A stretch of 64,000 bases of DNA. It comes from Pseudomonadota bacterium. GTDB lineage: Bacteria > Pseudomonadota > Alphaproteobacteria > Micropepsales > Micropepsaceae. Below are positions 8,873 through 18,343 of this stretch, piece after piece. Every line of letters begins with the position of its first letter. The first letter of the stretch is position 1. The stretch is from assembly GCA_021851325.1 (NCBI GenBank), contig JAJZDZ010000003.1, positions 62,001 through 126,000 on the forward strand, read 5' to 3'. The position numbers were made by a program, and so were the translations under genes. The notes beneath the pieces were generated by a model. That model saw nothing but the letters and a program-made list of their open reading frames with translations. It was not told the origin of the DNA and did not search any database.

Positions 8873-9966
8873 GCGAGACTATCTCTGTAAATTTGGGACC
8901 CCGCAGCTATGACATAGAGGTCGGCTCCGGCCTTCTTTTGCGCGCGGCAGAGTTCGTCAAACCGCTATGCCGGGGTACCATCGCGGTCGTTACCGACGAA
9001 CATGTCGCCGCGCTACATCTGCCAGCCCTGCTGGGGGCATTGCGGACAGCAGGCCTGACCGCAACGCCCCTCATTATCCCGCCAGGCGAAGGCAGCAAGA
9101 GCTTTGAGGGGCTGGCCCAACTTTGCGAAGGCTTGCTCGATCTCGAATTGGATCGTGGCAGCCTTGTCATCGCATTGGGGGGCGGGGTCGTCGGTGATCT
9201 TGCAGGCTTTGCCGCAGGTATCCTCAAGCGCGGTGTGGCGGTGGTTCAGATTCCAACCACACTCTTGGCCCAGGTCGATTCCTCAGTTGGCGGCAAGACC
9301 GGAATCAACACGCGCCACGGCAAGAATCTCATCGGCCTGTTCCATCAGCCCCGTCTCGTCATCGCCGATATCTCAAGTCTGTCCACACTCCCGGCGCGGC
9401 AGATGCGGGCCGGATATGCTGAAATCGTGAAATATGGCGCGCTGGGCGATGCCGCATTCTTTGCCTGGCTCGAAGCGCACGGCGCGGCTGCCCTGGCCGG
9501 CGATCACACAGCGCTCAGCCGTGCTGTCGCCCATTCCTGTCGCATGAAGGCTGACATCGTCGCGCGCGACGAACGCGAGGGCGGCGAACGGGCACTTCTC
9601 AATCTCGGACACACGTTTGGTCACGCGCTGGAGGCAGCGTGTGGTTTTTCCGATCTGCTTCTGCATGGCGAGGCTGTTGCCATCGGCATGGTCCTGGCCT
9701 TTCGCCTGTCCGCCCGCCTCGGTCTCGCGCCAGAAGGCGATGCGGAGCGCCTTTGCCGTCATCTGGCTGCCGTGGGCCTTCCTACCGAGCTGTCGGCTCT
9801 GGGGCCCCAGAGAGTGGATGGGCAGACACTGATCCGGCTGATGAGCCATGACAAAAAAGCCCATGCCGGAGCCCTTACCTTCGTGCTGGCCCGCGGCATC
9901 GGCGCGGCCTTTACCACCCAGAGCGTACCGCCGGCTGACCTCCTGGCGGTACTTTCGGCCGACTGA
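8869..9966 (+). CDS. aroB: 3-dehydroquinate synthase
   Basis: 365 aa. It converts DAHP to 3-dehydroquinate with NAD+ and a divalent metal, the second step of the shikimate pathway. Visible motifs include the NAD-binding [17 protein letters not shown], the [20 protein letters not shown] segment with substrate lysine, [11 protein letters not shown], and the metal-ligand histidines in [11 protein letters not shown] and [11 protein letters not shown]. It starts with GTG overlapping the aroK stop (GTGA), so the pair is translationally coupled. The next gene starts 11 bp after its stop. Confidence 0.97.
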   Translation: MSETISVNLGPRSYDIEVGSGLLLRAAEFVKPLCRGTIAVVTDEHVAALHLPALLGALRTAGLTATPLIIPPGEGSKSFEGLAQLCEGLLDLELDRGSLVIALGGGVVGDLAGFAAGILKRGVAVVQIPTTLLAQVDSSVGGKTGINTRHGKNLIGLFHQPRLVIADISSLSTLPARQMRAGYAEIVKYGALGDAAFFAWLEAHGAAALAGDHTALSRAVAHSCRMKADIVARDEREGGERALLNLGHTFGHALEAACGFSDLLLHGEAVAIGMVLAFRLSARLGLAPEGDAERLCRHLAAVGLPTELSALGPQRVDGQTLIRLMSHDKKAHAGALTFVLARGIGAAFTTQSVPPADLLAVLSAD

Positions 9967-9977
9967 CGGAGCCAATC

Positions 9978-11261
9978 ATGACGATAACCCTCGTGGGCAC
10001 TGCATTTGCGATCGTGCTGCTGCTCGGGGTTTCCGGCTTTTTCTCCGGTTCGGAAACCGCTCTGACCGCGGCCTCCCGCGCCCGCATGCACCAGCTAGAA
10101 AAGGAGGGATCGCAGCGTGCCCGTGCCGTCAATCGTCTTATCTCCGACAAGGAAAACCTGATCGGAACCATTCTTCTGGGCAACACCTTCTTCAACATCC
10201 TCCTCTCGTCTTTGGCCACATGGATGCTAGGACACCTGCTTGGCGCCGATGCCGTCGTCGTCGCCACCGCAGCGATGACCATTCTTATTCTGATCTTTGC
10301 CGAAGTCCTGCCCAAAACCCTGGCGATCGCCCGTACCGATCACTTTGCGCTGCGTGTTGGCGGAGTGCTCTGTGTCATCGTCGCCGCTGCCCGCCCGATC
10401 GTGCGTACCGTGCAATGGCTGGTTTGGCGCGTGCTGACTCTTTTTGGGGTACGGCAGGAAGGCAGTGCGTCCATGGTGCCGGCCCACGAGGAAATCCGCG
10501 GCGCCGTGGCCCTTCACCATATCGAGGGTGCCATGGCCCGGGAGCATCGCGATATGATCGGCGGCATACTCGATCTGCGTGAGCTCAAGGTTGGTGATGT
10601 CATGGTTCACCGCAAAAATGTCGCCATGCTGGACGCAGACCTGCCTCGGAGCACGCTTCTGCAGGCCCTGCTGGATGCCCATCACACCCGCGTTCCGGTT
10701 TGGCGCGGAACCAATGACAACGTGATCGGTATCATCAATGCCAAAGAGGTCATGTCCGAACTGGTGCGCCGGCAGGGCCAGCTGGACGAGTTCAATCTGC
10801 TGAGCCTGATGCACGAGGCCTGGTTTGTTCCTGACACGCGCGGGGTCGAAGCCCAGCTGCGGGCATTTCGCGAGCGCCGCACCCACTTTGCCATGGTCGT
10901 GGACGAATATGGAACGATCCAAGGCATCGTTACGCTCGAGGATATCCTCAACGAGATCATCGGGGAAATGCCCGAAGAAACCGATGTTCGCGTACCGCCA
11001 GGTATCCGCCCTCAGCCGGATGGCACCTATAACATCGACGGGACAATGCCGGTTCGGGATATCAATCGCGCCCTGGACTGGTCTTTACCCGATGAAGAGG
11101 CGACGACGCTTGCCGGCCTCATCATCCATGAAGCCCGCGCAATCCCGGAGGTCGGCCAGCGCTTTGCATTTTACGGCTTCCAATTCGAAATTCTCCGCCG
11201 GCAACGCAATCAAATTACCGCAATCCGGGTCACGCCACCTCGTCCGGCGTCCGCGCCGTAA
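9978..11261 (+). CDS. HlyC/CorC family membrane protein (DUF21/CNNM domain, CBS pair, CorC domain)
   Basis: 427 aa. The N-terminal DUF21 (CNNM) region holds about four hydrophobic segments within residues 1-150 (TITLVGTAFAIVLLLGVSGF start, the GNTFFNILLSSLAT loop, AEVLPKTLAIARTD). It is followed by two CBS repeats (VGDVMVHRKNVAMLDAD to IINAKEV, then THFAMVVDEYGTIQGIVTLEDIL) and a C-terminal CorC_HlyC domain (about 345-420). Members act in Mg2+/Co2+ efflux or homeostasis at the inner membrane; the old haemolysin name is not evidence of toxicity. It follows aroB at 11 bp. Its last 32 bp overlap the convergent bolA coding sequence. Confidence 0.9.
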   Translation: MTITLVGTAFAIVLLLGVSGFFSGSETALTAASRARMHQLEKEGSQRARAVNRLISDKENLIGTILLGNTFFNILLSSLATWMLGHLLGADAVVVATAAMTILILIFAEVLPKTLAIARTDHFALRVGGVLCVIVAAARPIVRTVQWLVWRVLTLFGVRQEGSASMVPAHEEIRGAVALHHIEGAMAREHRDMIGGILDLRELKVGDVMVHRKNVAMLDADLPRSTLLQALLDAHHTRVPVWRGTNDNVIGIINAKEVMSELVRRQGQLDEFNLLSLMHEAWFVPDTRGVEAQLRAFRERRTHFAMVVDEYGTIQGIVTLEDILNEIIGEMPEETDVRVPPGIRPQPDGTYNIDGTMPVRDINRALDWSLPDEEATTLAGLIIHEARAIPEVGQRFAFYGFQFEILRRQRNQITAIRVTPPRPASAP

Positions 11262-11508
11262 TGGACAGGGCATGGACCGGTCCCGCGAGTTCCTGCGTGA
11301 GCGTGGCATAGACCAGCTTCTGTCGCGCCACCCGGCTCAAGCCCTCGAACAGCGCGGAAACGATAAGGACCCTGAAATGGCTTTGTCCCCCGGGGCGCGA
11401 GCCCGCATGACCTTCATGCTGCGCGCTGTCGTCGATCACCTCAAGCCGGACCGGTTTCAGAGTACTTGTCAATTTGTCGCGGATCGCTGCTGCAACGTCC
11501 ACTGCCAT
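11230..11508 (-). CDS. bolA: BolA family protein
   Basis: 92 aa, the standard length. BolA proteins partner with monothiol glutaredoxins in Fe-S cluster handling and influence morphology under stress. The sequence shows the class II KH-like fold segments: an N-terminal helix with IRDKLTSTLKPVRLEVIDDS, the loop SRPGGQSHFRVLIVS carrying the invariant SHFxVxIVS motif, then FEGLSRVARQKLVYATL and the EL..VHALSI end. It is convergent with the CorC-like gene, overlapping by 32 bp, and divergent from the J-domain gene with 77 bp between them, a neighbourhood common in alphaproteobacteria. No glutaredoxin gene is in the window. Confidence 0.93.
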   Translation of the reverse strand: MAVDVAAAIRDKLTSTLKPVRLEVIDDSAQHEGHAGSRPGGQSHFRVLIVSALFEGLSRVARQKLVYATLTQELAGPVHALSITARTPDEVA

Positions 11509-11550
11509 CTCCTTCTGCGCCGCAAAGCGTCTGTCAAGTGTTTCGTTTTC

Positions 11551-11578
11551 TTGTCTTTTACCCAGACGATACCATAAT
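11551..11578 (+). promoter_or_regulatory. Candidate promoter for the J-domain gene (short or no leader)
   Basis: TTGTCT (11551-11556), a 16-bp spacer, and CATAAT (11573-11578, five of six bases to consensus). The start codon follows only 7 nt after the -10 box, so transcription from this promoter would give an mRNA with almost no leader. No proper Shine-Dalgarno is placed before the ATG. This is a pattern match only. Confidence 0.45.
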
Positions 11579-11585
11579 TTAGGTT

Positions 11586-12182
11586 ATGGCCTCGACCGAC
11601 TACCGACCGCGCTTTGGCCGCGATATTCGCATCAAACCGGACCGCCCGCAAAATCCGGTCGCGCCACGGTGCTGCGCGCGCGCCGACTGCCCCAACGAGG
11701 GTACGCACAAGGTTCCCAAGTCTCGCGACAACCTGAACGAGCACCTGTGGTTTTGCCTTGAACATGCGCGGGCCCATAACGAAAGCTGGGATTACTTTCG
11801 GGGCATGAGCGATGCACAGATCGAGGCCTTCCGTGTCGCGGCCCTGACCGGCCACCGGCCCACCTGGAAAATTGACGGGCGAGGACGCTGGCGACAGAGC
11901 AGTGGAGCGGAGGCCGAGCGCTATGATGACCCCCATAGCGTTTTTGGCGATGTCGCTGAAGCTGTGCGTCCTCCTGAACGGAGGTTTACCGCGGTCCAGC
12001 TGCGAGCCTTCGAGATACTCAATCTTGACGCAGGGGCTAGCTTGCACCAGATCAAGTCACGGTATAAGGAGCTAGTGAAGCGGTTCCACCCTGACGCCAA
12101 TGGCGGCGACCGGGGGGCCGAGGAGCGTCTCAAACAGGTAATCAAGGCCTATGGCGTCCTGCGCGCGGCCGGCCTGACCTAA
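11586..12182 (+). CDS. J-domain (DnaJ-like) protein
   Basis: 198 aa. The C-terminal about 60 residues form a J domain (AFEILNLDAGASLHQIKSRY then LVKRFHPDANGGD, with the HPD tripeptide that stimulates Hsp70 ATPase). The N-terminal about 75 residues carry cysteines (RCCARADCPNEGTHKVP, WFCLEHAR) that could bind a metal, but none of the full DnaJ zinc-finger repeats or G/F region. It is therefore a specialised co-chaperone, not DnaJ itself. It lies between bolA and cobS, a conserved alphaproteobacterial neighbourhood. The ATG lies 7 nt after a -10-like box, so the transcript may be leaderless. Confidence 0.85.
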   Translation: MASTDYRPRFGRDIRIKPDRPQNPVAPRCCARADCPNEGTHKVPKSRDNLNEHLWFCLEHARAHNESWDYFRGMSDAQIEAFRVAALTGHRPTWKIDGRGRWRQSSGAEAERYDDPHSVFGDVAEAVRPPERRFTAVQLRAFEILNLDAGASLHQIKSRYKELVKRFHPDANGGDRGAEERLKQVIKAYGVLRAAGLT

Positions 12183-12260
12183 AGCCGGCGCCCTTTGTGT
12201 CCCTGCGTGTCAGAGGCAGAGGGCAAAACCATCGTTACCTCGGATCCGGAAAGACGCAAC

Positions 12261-13259
12261 ATGTCCACTGAGCCTCAGGGCCTCGATCCCGCCTCCGCGC
12301 CTGACATCATGGTCGATGTGCGCAAAACCTTTGGCATCGACGCCAATTTGCAGGTACCTGCCTTCTCCAAGCGCAATGCTGAATACGTTCCAGAGATTGA
12401 TCCGGCCTATCGTTTCGATCGAGAAACCACGCTCGCGATCCTGGCCGGATTTGCCCATAATCGCCGTGTCCTTATTCAGGGCTACCACGGAACGGGCAAA
12501 TCGACCCATATCGAACAGGTCGCCAGCCGCCTCAACTGGCCGTGTATCCGCATTAACTTGGATAGCCACATCAGCCGCATCGATCTCATTGGCAAGGATG
12601 CGATCGTGCTCAAGGATGGCCAGCAGGTCACCGAGTTTCGCGAAGGACTGTTGCCGTGGTGCCTGCAGCATCCAGTGGCGCTGACTTTTGATGAATACGA
12701 TGCCGGACGTCCCGATGTGATGTTTGTGATCCAGCGCGTGCTGGAGGTATCGGGCAAGTTGACCCTGCTTGATCAGAATCGCGTTATTCACCCGCACAAG
12801 GCATTTCGTCTTTTTGCCACGACCAACACGATTGGTCTTGGTGATACCTCCGGTCTCTACCATGGCACCCAACAGATCAATCAGGGGCAGATGGATCGCT
12901 GGAGCATCGTCGCTACACTCAATTATCTTCATCATGACGCAGAGGTGGAGATCGTGCTGGCAAAGGTACCAAGCTACAACGAGACCGCCGACGGTCGGAA
13001 GACTGTCGGGGCTATGGTTCGCCTGGCCGACATGACGCGCAACGCATTCATGAATGGAGACCTTTCCACGGTGATGAGCCCGCGTACGGTCATCACCTGG
13101 GCGGAAAATGCCAAAATATTTGGCGATCTTGGTTTCGCCTTCCGCCTCACCTTCCTGAATAAATGTGATGAACTGGAGCGCGCTAGCGTTGCCGAGTTCT
13201 ATCAGCGTTGCTTCGGTGAGGATTTGCCGGAGAGTGCGGCAAAGATTTTGGTCGCATAA
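12261..13259 (+). CDS. cobS: Aerobic cobaltochelatase subunit CobS
   Basis: 332 aa. CobS is the AAA+ ATPase that, with CobT and CobN, inserts cobalt into hydrogenobyrinic acid a,c-diamide in aerobic cobalamin synthesis. It shows Walker A GYHGTGKS (74-81), Walker B-like [13 protein letters not shown] and the sensor region [10 protein letters not shown], with [17 protein letters not shown] between. The frame stays open upstream, but ATG 12261 ([10 protein letters not shown]) has a GGAAAG about 9 nt before it and agrees with family N-termini. CobT follows 7 bp after the stop. CobN is not in the window. Confidence 0.95.
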   Translation: MSTEPQGLDPASAPDIMVDVRKTFGIDANLQVPAFSKRNAEYVPEIDPAYRFDRETTLAILAGFAHNRRVLIQGYHGTGKSTHIEQVASRLNWPCIRINLDSHISRIDLIGKDAIVLKDGQQVTEFREGLLPWCLQHPVALTFDEYDAGRPDVMFVIQRVLEVSGKLTLLDQNRVIHPHKAFRLFATTNTIGLGDTSGLYHGTQQINQGQMDRWSIVATLNYLHHDAEVEIVLAKVPSYNETADGRKTVGAMVRLADMTRNAFMNGDLSTVMSPRTVITWAENAKIFGDLGFAFRLTFLNKCDELERASVAEFYQRCFGEDLPESAAKILVA

Positions 13260-13266
13260 GGCGCGA

Positions 13267-15147
13267 ATGGCGAATAACGATAATCCCGTCGAACCCTTCA
13301 AGCGCGCTGTCGCAGCCGCCGTGCGCAGCCTTGCGGGCGAGCCGGAGATGGATATCAGCTTCGGCGCTGAACCCCCGTCGTTGCGTGGCAATCGGGCCCG
13401 CCTGCCCTTGCCGTCGCGCAATTTGCCGCCAGGGGAAATTGCCGTCGTGCGCGGCGCGGGCGACGCCTATGCTCTGCGCAGGGCGTATCACGAAGATAGC
13501 GTTCACGCCCGGTTTCGGCCTGCAAGCACGGACGCCGCAGAACTGTTTGAGGCGGCCGAGCAGGCGCGCGTAGAGGCTATCGGCGCGCTGGCCATGCAAG
13601 GCGTCAGTGCCAATCTCGCGGCCAATCTCGAAGCCCGCTATCAGCAGAAGCCGGTAACACGAGCCCGTGAACGTGGCGAGGTGCCACTCGCAGATGCGCT
13701 TGGCCTCGTCGTGCGCGAGAGGCTGACGGGGCAAGCCCCACCCGACAGCATGCGCCATGCTGTCGACCTATGGCGGGAATTCATCGAAGAAAAGGCCGGG
13801 GCAGATTTAGCCAAGCTGGAAAGCGCCATGCGCGACCAGGCCGCCTATGCCAAGCTGACCCGGACAATACTGCGCGATCTCAAGGTTGGCGATGAACTCG
13901 CCGAAGAACAGGAAGGCGACGGAGACGCTGACGCGGAAAACTCGGAGCAGTCGGGCGAAGGCCAAGAAGGTTCCGAGGCTGAAACCCAGGAGCAGTCTGG
14001 CGAAGCACAGATGCGCGAGGCCGAGGGTGAAGAAGGCGAAGAGCTGACGACGGAAAGCGAAGCTGAGGGCGCGGAGGATCTCGCCGAGCAGTCGGATAGC
14101 GACGAAGGCAGCAAGCCCTGGCGCCCCGAACAACCCTTCGCGGATCAGGAAAGCTGGGGTTATCGTATCTATACCGCGCAGTTCGATGAGATCGTCCATG
14201 CCACAGAACTGTGCGATGCGGAAGAATTGACAAGGCTGCGTAACTTCCTCGACCAGCAACTACAGTCTCTCCAGGGTGTGGTCTCGCGACTCGCTAACAA
14301 ATTACAGAGACTGCTGATGGCGCAGCAGAACCGGACCTGGGAATTCGACCTCGAAGAAGGCATCCTCGACTCCGCCCGCCTGCCCCGCATCATCATCGAT
14401 CCGATGTATCCGCTTTCGTTCAAACACGAAAAGGATCTGCAGTTCCGCGATACGATCGTCAGCCTGCTGCTGGACAACTCCGGATCAATGCGTGGTCGCC
14501 CCATCATGGTGGCGGCGATGTGTGCCGATATTCTGGCTCGTACGCTGGAACGTTGCGCGGTCAAGACCGAGATCCTCGGCTTCACCACGCGGGCGTGGAA
14601 GGGCGGCCAAGCCCGTGAACGCTGGATTGCGGAGGGCAAGTCGCCTCACCCTGGTCGCCTCAATGACCTCAGGCACATTGTTTACAAGGGCGCTGACGAA
14701 CCCTGGCGACGGGCACGCCGGAATCTCGGCCTGATGATGCGTGAAGGTCTGCTCAAGGAAAATATCGACGGCGAGGCCTTGATGTGGGCTCATACACGGC
14801 TCATCGGGCGCGCGGAGCAACGCAAGATCCTGATGGTGATTTCTGATGGCGCCCCGGTTGATGACTCAACGCTTTCGGTCAATGCGGGTAACTACCTCGA
14901 ACGCCACCTTCGTAATGTCATTCATGACATTGAAGAAAAGTCGCCTGTGCAGCTTGCGGCAATCGGCATCGGCCATGATGTCACCCGCTATTACCGCAAG
15001 GCCGTCACCATCGTTGACGCTGAGCAGCTGGGCGGAGCCATGACAGAACAGCTGATCTCCCTGTTTGCCGAGGAGCCCGGCCACGGCGCGGTGGGTAGCA
15101 AAACGCGCTTGGCGCGTACCCGTCACGGCGGCCGGCGGCGGGCTTAA
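13267..15147 (+). CDS. cobT: Aerobic cobaltochelatase subunit CobT
   Basis: 626 aa. CobT is the VWA/MIDAS partner of CobS in the cobaltochelatase. Three parts are visible: an N-terminal helical domain (about 1-210); a long acidic stretch (about 213-281, almost all Glu/Asp/Ser/Gly with repeated EEGE and EQSGE units); and a C-terminal von Willebrand A domain whose MIDAS motif DNSGSMRG begins at about D403, with a later [14 protein letters not shown]. The start at 13267 ([15 protein letters not shown]) is chosen because an AAGG lies before it and upstream codons run back into cobS. The C-terminus is basic (TRHGGRRRA). Identification is secure. Confidence 0.95.
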   Translation: MANNDNPVEPFKRAVAAAVRSLAGEPEMDISFGAEPPSLRGNRARLPLPSRNLPPGEIAVVRGAGDAYALRRAYHEDSVHARFRPASTDAAELFEAAEQARVEAIGALAMQGVSANLAANLEARYQQKPVTRARERGEVPLADALGLVVRERLTGQAPPDSMRHAVDLWREFIEEKAGADLAKLESAMRDQAAYAKLTRTILRDLKVGDELAEEQEGDGDADAENSEQSGEGQEGSEAETQEQSGEAQMREAEGEEGEELTTESEAEGAEDLAEQSDSDEGSKPWRPEQPFADQESWGYRIYTAQFDEIVHATELCDAEELTRLRNFLDQQLQSLQGVVSRLANKLQRLLMAQQNRTWEFDLEEGILDSARLPRIIIDPMYPLSFKHEKDLQFRDTIVSLLLDNSGSMRGRPIMVAAMCADILARTLERCAVKTEILGFTTRAWKGGQARERWIAEGKSPHPGRLNDLRHIVYKGADEPWRRARRNLGLMMREGLLKENIDGEALMWAHTRLIGRAEQRKILMVISDGAPVDDSTLSVNAGNYLERHLRNVIHDIEEKSPVQLAAIGIGHDVTRYYRKAVTIVDAEQLGGAMTEQLISLFAEEPGHGAVGSKTRLARTRHGGRRRA

Positions 15148-15234
15148 TTCGCCACAAAGCACAATCGCGCGCTCATTTGTCTGGATAACCTTAGCAGGGA
15201 CAGAGGCGTGGACTGCTCGAACAGCTTTGACAAT

Positions 15235-15528
15235 CTAGTGCGGTGATGCCTTGAAACGGACGCAGGTCAGAAATATCCGTTTGGCCGCGGCACGTGCTTG
15301 GCGACGCGGACGACCGGAAATCTCATCGGCAAAAAGCATGGTGCGGACGGTTGCGCGGGTGGCACTTGCCAGAGCCTGCTTGTCGTTGCAGATTCTGGTT
15401 ATGTCCGAACGCGCCTTGAGTTTGTCGTAGATCTTCTGTGCCACTGGACTGAGCGCTTTCCCCTTTGCCAATCCGCCCAGGGCAAGAACGAGAAGAAAAA
15501 GGCCAAGGAGACGCTTGCAACCGTTCAT
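15235..15528 (-). CDS. Hypothetical secreted small protein (97 aa)
   Basis: Not recognised. The product starts MNGCKRLLGLFLLVLALGGL, a clear signal peptide probably cleaved near AKGKA. A short, highly basic mature part of about 73 residues follows (KIYDKLKARSDITRICNDK, then SGRPRRQARAAAKRIFLT), with two cysteines that could pair. Its ATG lies 2 bp after the stop of the DUF1330 gene, so it is the last gene of the dehalogenase unit. It converges on cobT, with 87 bp between stops and no clear terminator. It is supported by the signal peptide and gene spacing only. Confidence 0.55.
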   Translation of the reverse strand: MNGCKRLLGLFLLVLALGGLAKGKALSPVAQKIYDKLKARSDITRICNDKQALASATRATVRTMLFADEISGRPRRQARAAAKRIFLTCVRFKASPH

Positions 15529-15530
15529 GA

Positions 15531-15950
15531 CTAAATTGCCATGCCGCTGGACACTATTCGGATCAGCAGCTGTCCCTTGAGACCGGCGGCTCGGTGAATG
15601 CCAATGTGCTGAACCTCCGGCAGCATGGCGATGCGAGCAAAATCGGCCGACGAAGGGTATTGTACCAGAGCCACTGCATCCCATAATTCACCAATTTGAC
15701 CAATGATAAGCCCGGTAATATCGCCATAGAACAGAACTTTGCCGCCTTCTCCTTCAACGATTTCGCGCATCCCTTCGCCGTAAAGATTGTAGGCTTCGCG
15801 GCCACTCAGTGTGGTGGAGCGTCCGTCGGAATATTCAGCCAGCTCACGAAATCTGAGCAGATTAAGCATCACAATCGCCGTAGGATCGCTATCTCCGATG
15901 AGCATGCTCATGCGCTCAGGCGTGGGATAAAGCGCGTTCATGATCTCCAT
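15531..15950 (-). CDS. DUF1330 domain protein
   Basis: 139 aa. It looks like a dimeric alpha/beta-barrel (ferredoxin-like) protein of the DUF1330 group: IVMLNLLRFRELAEY, SGREAYNLYGEGMREIVEGEGGK, WDAVALVQYPSSADFARI, then HRAAGLKGQLLIR. No catalytic role is established for the family, although members often sit beside hydrolases and oxidoreductases. It lies 15 bp after the haloalkane dehalogenase and 2 bp before the small secreted protein gene, all on the same strand, so a shared transcript is likely. Confidence 0.75.
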   Translation of the reverse strand: MEIMNALYPTPERMSMLIGDSDPTAIVMLNLLRFRELAEYSDGRSTTLSGREAYNLYGEGMREIVEGEGGKVLFYGDITGLIIGQIGELWDAVALVQYPSSADFARIAMLPEVQHIGIHRAAGLKGQLLIRIVSSGMAI

Positions 15951-15965
15951 ATTTACACCTTCGAT

Positions 15966-16862
15966 CTAGCGGATGAACCGATATAACAGGTCCACGACCT
16001 CATCGGGTTTATCCTCTTGCAGAAAGTGGCCAGCCCCTTCGATGGTTACATGATTCTGTCCACGTGTACCGGGCACGCGCTCAAGAAAGACACGCGCACC
16101 ACCGCGAGTCACCGGATCTGAATCGGAAAACGCCGTCAGAAATGGTTTGTCAAAGGTCTCCAGAACCTTCCAGGCAATTCTGTTCTCTTCCACTGACTTG
16201 TGTGAGGAGGTAATCGGCACCAACGCGGGAAATATACGGGCCCCTTCTTTGTAGATTTCCTGGGGAAATGGTGCGAGATAAGCTCTGCGTTCATCGGCGC
16301 TGAGTTCGCGCACGGTGCCCATGTTGACGATTTCGCCTACAGGCAGATCGGGTATGGTCTGACTCAATTGCAGCCATTGCTCGAAGGCCGGAGTCGCACC
16401 GGTTCCGACAGGAAGCCCGCTATTGGCGACCACCACACGGGCAAAGCGATCGGGAAAAGCCGCAACCAGACGCAGACCGATCAAGCCACCCCAATCCTGG
16501 CAGAACAGCGTGATCTTCTGGAGATTCAGTGCTGTCAGCCACTGGCTCATCCAGGCCACGTGTCGCTCATAGCTGTAATCATTTCGATCAGCCAGCTTGT
16601 CCGAGCGACCAAACCCAATCAGATCCGGTGCGATTGCGCGATGCCCCTTTGCTGCGAGCTTAGGCACGATTTTACGATAGAGATAGCACCAGCTGGGTTC
16701 ACCGTGCATGAGTAGCACCGTGTCCCCATCCGTCGGTCCTTCGTCGAGATAGTGGATCCGCAGCGCCGTGCCATCGGCATCACGGATTTCACAATAGTGT
16801 GGATCGAAGTTGTAGTCGGGCAGATTTTCGAAGCAACTATCGGGCGTACGCAGCACCTGCAT
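15966..16862 (-). CDS. Haloalkane dehalogenase, subfamily I-like
   Basis: 298 aa alpha/beta hydrolase of the DhlA-like group. [12 protein letters not shown] (53-64) gives the oxyanion Glu55, FCQDWGGL contains nucleophile D123 followed by the halide-binding W124, FSDSDPVT holds the candidate acid (D247/D249), and GAGHFLQED contains H279. W163 in the cap could be a second halide ligand. The family cleaves carbon-halogen bonds of haloalkanes hydrolytically; the natural substrate here is unknown. The ATG has an excellent GGAGG 9 nt upstream. It heads a three-gene unit with the DUF1330 gene and a secreted small protein. Confidence 0.85.
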   Translation of the reverse strand: MQVLRTPDSCFENLPDYNFDPHYCEIRDADGTALRIHYLDEGPTDGDTVLLMHGEPSWCYLYRKIVPKLAAKGHRAIAPDLIGFGRSDKLADRNDYSYERHVAWMSQWLTALNLQKITLFCQDWGGLIGLRLVAAFPDRFARVVVANSGLPVGTGATPAFEQWLQLSQTIPDLPVGEIVNMGTVRELSADERRAYLAPFPQEIYKEGARIFPALVPITSSHKSVEENRIAWKVLETFDKPFLTAFSDSDPVTRGGARVFLERVPGTRGQNHVTIEGAGHFLQEDKPDEVVDLLYRFIR

Positions 16863-16998
16863 GGGTCATTGCCTCCAGCATCGCAGCGGGATGGGATGCG
16901 ATTTATTATGACAGTAGGCGTGCCATTTGTTTGAGAACACGTCAAGTGCCGGCGTGCTGCAGATCCACGCCTCGTCGCGCCAGGATGCTGCTAGGTGC

Positions 16999-17110
16999 TG
17001 ACAGGCAGCATTCCCTGTCACCAGGCAGGTGTCAGCCATAGCCCCGGGAATTCTCAAGTGACCCCATCCGAGAGGACAAACTGCCCTTCATAGGTCACTG
17101 CGGGGCTATG
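16999..17110. other. Structured non-coding region between lpxB and the dehalogenase gene
   Basis: The 317-bp gap 16863-17179 holds no convincing gene but several long dyads. TGACAGG-N8-CCTGTCA occupies 16999-17020. A nested structure at 17037-17110 has an outer perfect 9-bp stem (CATAGCCCC, 17037-17045, with GGGGCTATG, 17102-17110) and an inner perfect 7-bp stem (AGTGACC, 17057-17063, with GGTCACT, 17093-17099). No T-run follows on either strand. It could be the 3' end of the lpx transcript, a leader of the dehalogenase unit, or a small RNA. Confidence 0.4.
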
Positions 17111-17179
17111 ATTTGCGCCAGCGCAGGCAGGCCCCCTGGTCCCCACCGATGGCAAGGCTAACAGATCTGGCAAAGGGAC

Positions 17180-18343
17180 CTATGTCTTTGGCCTGCCGAT
17201 AAATTCAAGAAGAGACTGGGCCGCGCGGAAGGACGGAGCCAAACTGCCTTCACCCAGCTTGTGACAGGCGTCGCCAAGATCGGCGATCTGGCGGTCACGC
17301 GCCGGACCTTCCTCAAGAAGCGGCAACAGAGCGTCAGCCAAAGCCTGTGCTGTACACCGCTCCTGAATGCGCTCAGGTACAGCCTCGCGCTGAAGAAGGA
17401 TGTTCACCAGCGTTGCAAATGGCGCATGTATGAACGGCCGTGCCAATTTATAGGTCAACCAGCCCAGCTTATAACCGACGACGAGAGGCGTACGCGCAAG
17501 AGCAAGCTCAGTGGTTACCGTTCCGGAGGCAGCAAGAGCAGCGTTAGCAGCGGCAAAAGCGGCAAATTTGTCGTCTTCGCGATCAAGGATCGTTAACGGC
17601 GTGGGCCAGTCAGCCGCTCCCAGACGAACCCGGTCAGCGACATGGGGAATGGTTGGAAGCACGCAGTAAAGATTGGGAATTCGTTGCTGCAGCAACGCAA
17701 CGGCATCACGAAACACTGGGAGCAAAAGACGAATTTCATTACTACGGCTACCAGGAAGAACACACAGAAGGCAGGACTCTGCCGAGATGCCAAGACGCTG
17801 TCGCAGTCTTTCTCCACCCTGCATGCGTGCAGCACGCTCGATGACCGGGTGGCCAACAAATACGGTCCTAAGCCCATAAGACTGGAAGAATTGTGCTTCG
17901 AAGGGAAGCAGCGCAAGCAAGAGATCGAAGTAGCGCGCCATAGCCTTAGCCCGATAGGCGCGCGAAGCCCATACCTGTGGGGCGACATAATTGACCGTGG
18001 CGATCTGAGGGGCCCGACGCTTGAGCTTGCGCGCGATACGGTGCGTAAAATCTGGGCTGTCTATAAGCACTACTGCGTCAGGTCGCGTTCGTATCGCGAA
18101 ATCAACGGCTTCATTGACGCGGGCAAGAATTCTAGGAATTTTGGGAACGACTTCCCGCAGCCCCATGACCGCTGTGTCAGAAAGTGAAAACAGCGACGAC
18201 AGCCCTTGCGCCGCCATTGCCTCGCCGCCTACCCCAGTGATCTCCACTTCTGGATCCAGCTCTTTAAGCGCCGCCATCAGCTGTGCGCCCAGCTGATCAC
18301 CTGAGGGCTCACCACAGACGAGCATAAGCCGGGGCGGAGTCAT
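17180..18343 (-). CDS. lpxB: Lipid-A-disaccharide synthase
   Basis: 387 aa GT19 glycosyltransferase that joins UDP-2,3-diacylglucosamine to lipid X at the inner face of the cytoplasmic membrane. It shows the N-terminal MLVCGEPSGDQLGAQLMAAL, the VVLIDSPDFTHRIARKLK segment, NYVAPQVWASRAYRAKAMAR, LLPFEAQFF, VGHPVIER, LLPGSRSNEI and the C-terminal AASGTVTTELAL typical of LpxB. It overlaps lpxI by 4 bp (ATGA) and ends the lpx block. Length is normal. Confidence 0.96.
   Translation of the reverse strand: MTPPRLMLVCGEPSGDQLGAQLMAALKELDPEVEITGVGGEAMAAQGLSSLFSLSDTAVMGLREVVPKIPRILARVNEAVDFAIRTRPDAVVLIDSPDFTHRIARKLKRRAPQIATVNYVAPQVWASRAYRAKAMARYFDLLLALLPFEAQFFQSYGLRTVFVGHPVIERAARMQGGERLRQRLGISAESCLLCVLPGSRSNEIRLLLPVFRDAVALLQQRIPNLYCVLPTIPHVADRVRLGAADWPTPLTILDREDDKFAAFAAANAALAASGTVTTELALARTPLVVGYKLGWLTYKLARPFIHAPFATLVNILLQREAVPERIQERCTAQALADALLPLLEEGPARDRQIADLGDACHKLGEGSLAPSFRAAQSLLEFIGRPKT

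Noticed and set aside
10227-10922. 231-codon open frame antisense to the CorC-like gene
   Set aside because: Shadow of a gene with clear DUF21 and CBS domains.
12210-13421. 403-codon open frame antisense to cobS
   Set aside because: It lies wholly against cobS and the start of cobT, which have strong family motifs; the antisense product has no recognisable domain. High GC leaves such frames open by chance.
13905-14110. Repeat tract in cobT suggesting an assembly artefact
   Set aside because: The acidic low-complexity stretch is a known feature of CobT proteins and keeps the reading frame.
16866-17057. 63-codon open frame in the lpxB-dehalogenase gap
   Set aside because: Cys/His/Trp-rich composition unlike a real small protein, and it covers one of the inverted-repeat structures. 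No ribosome site is evident.
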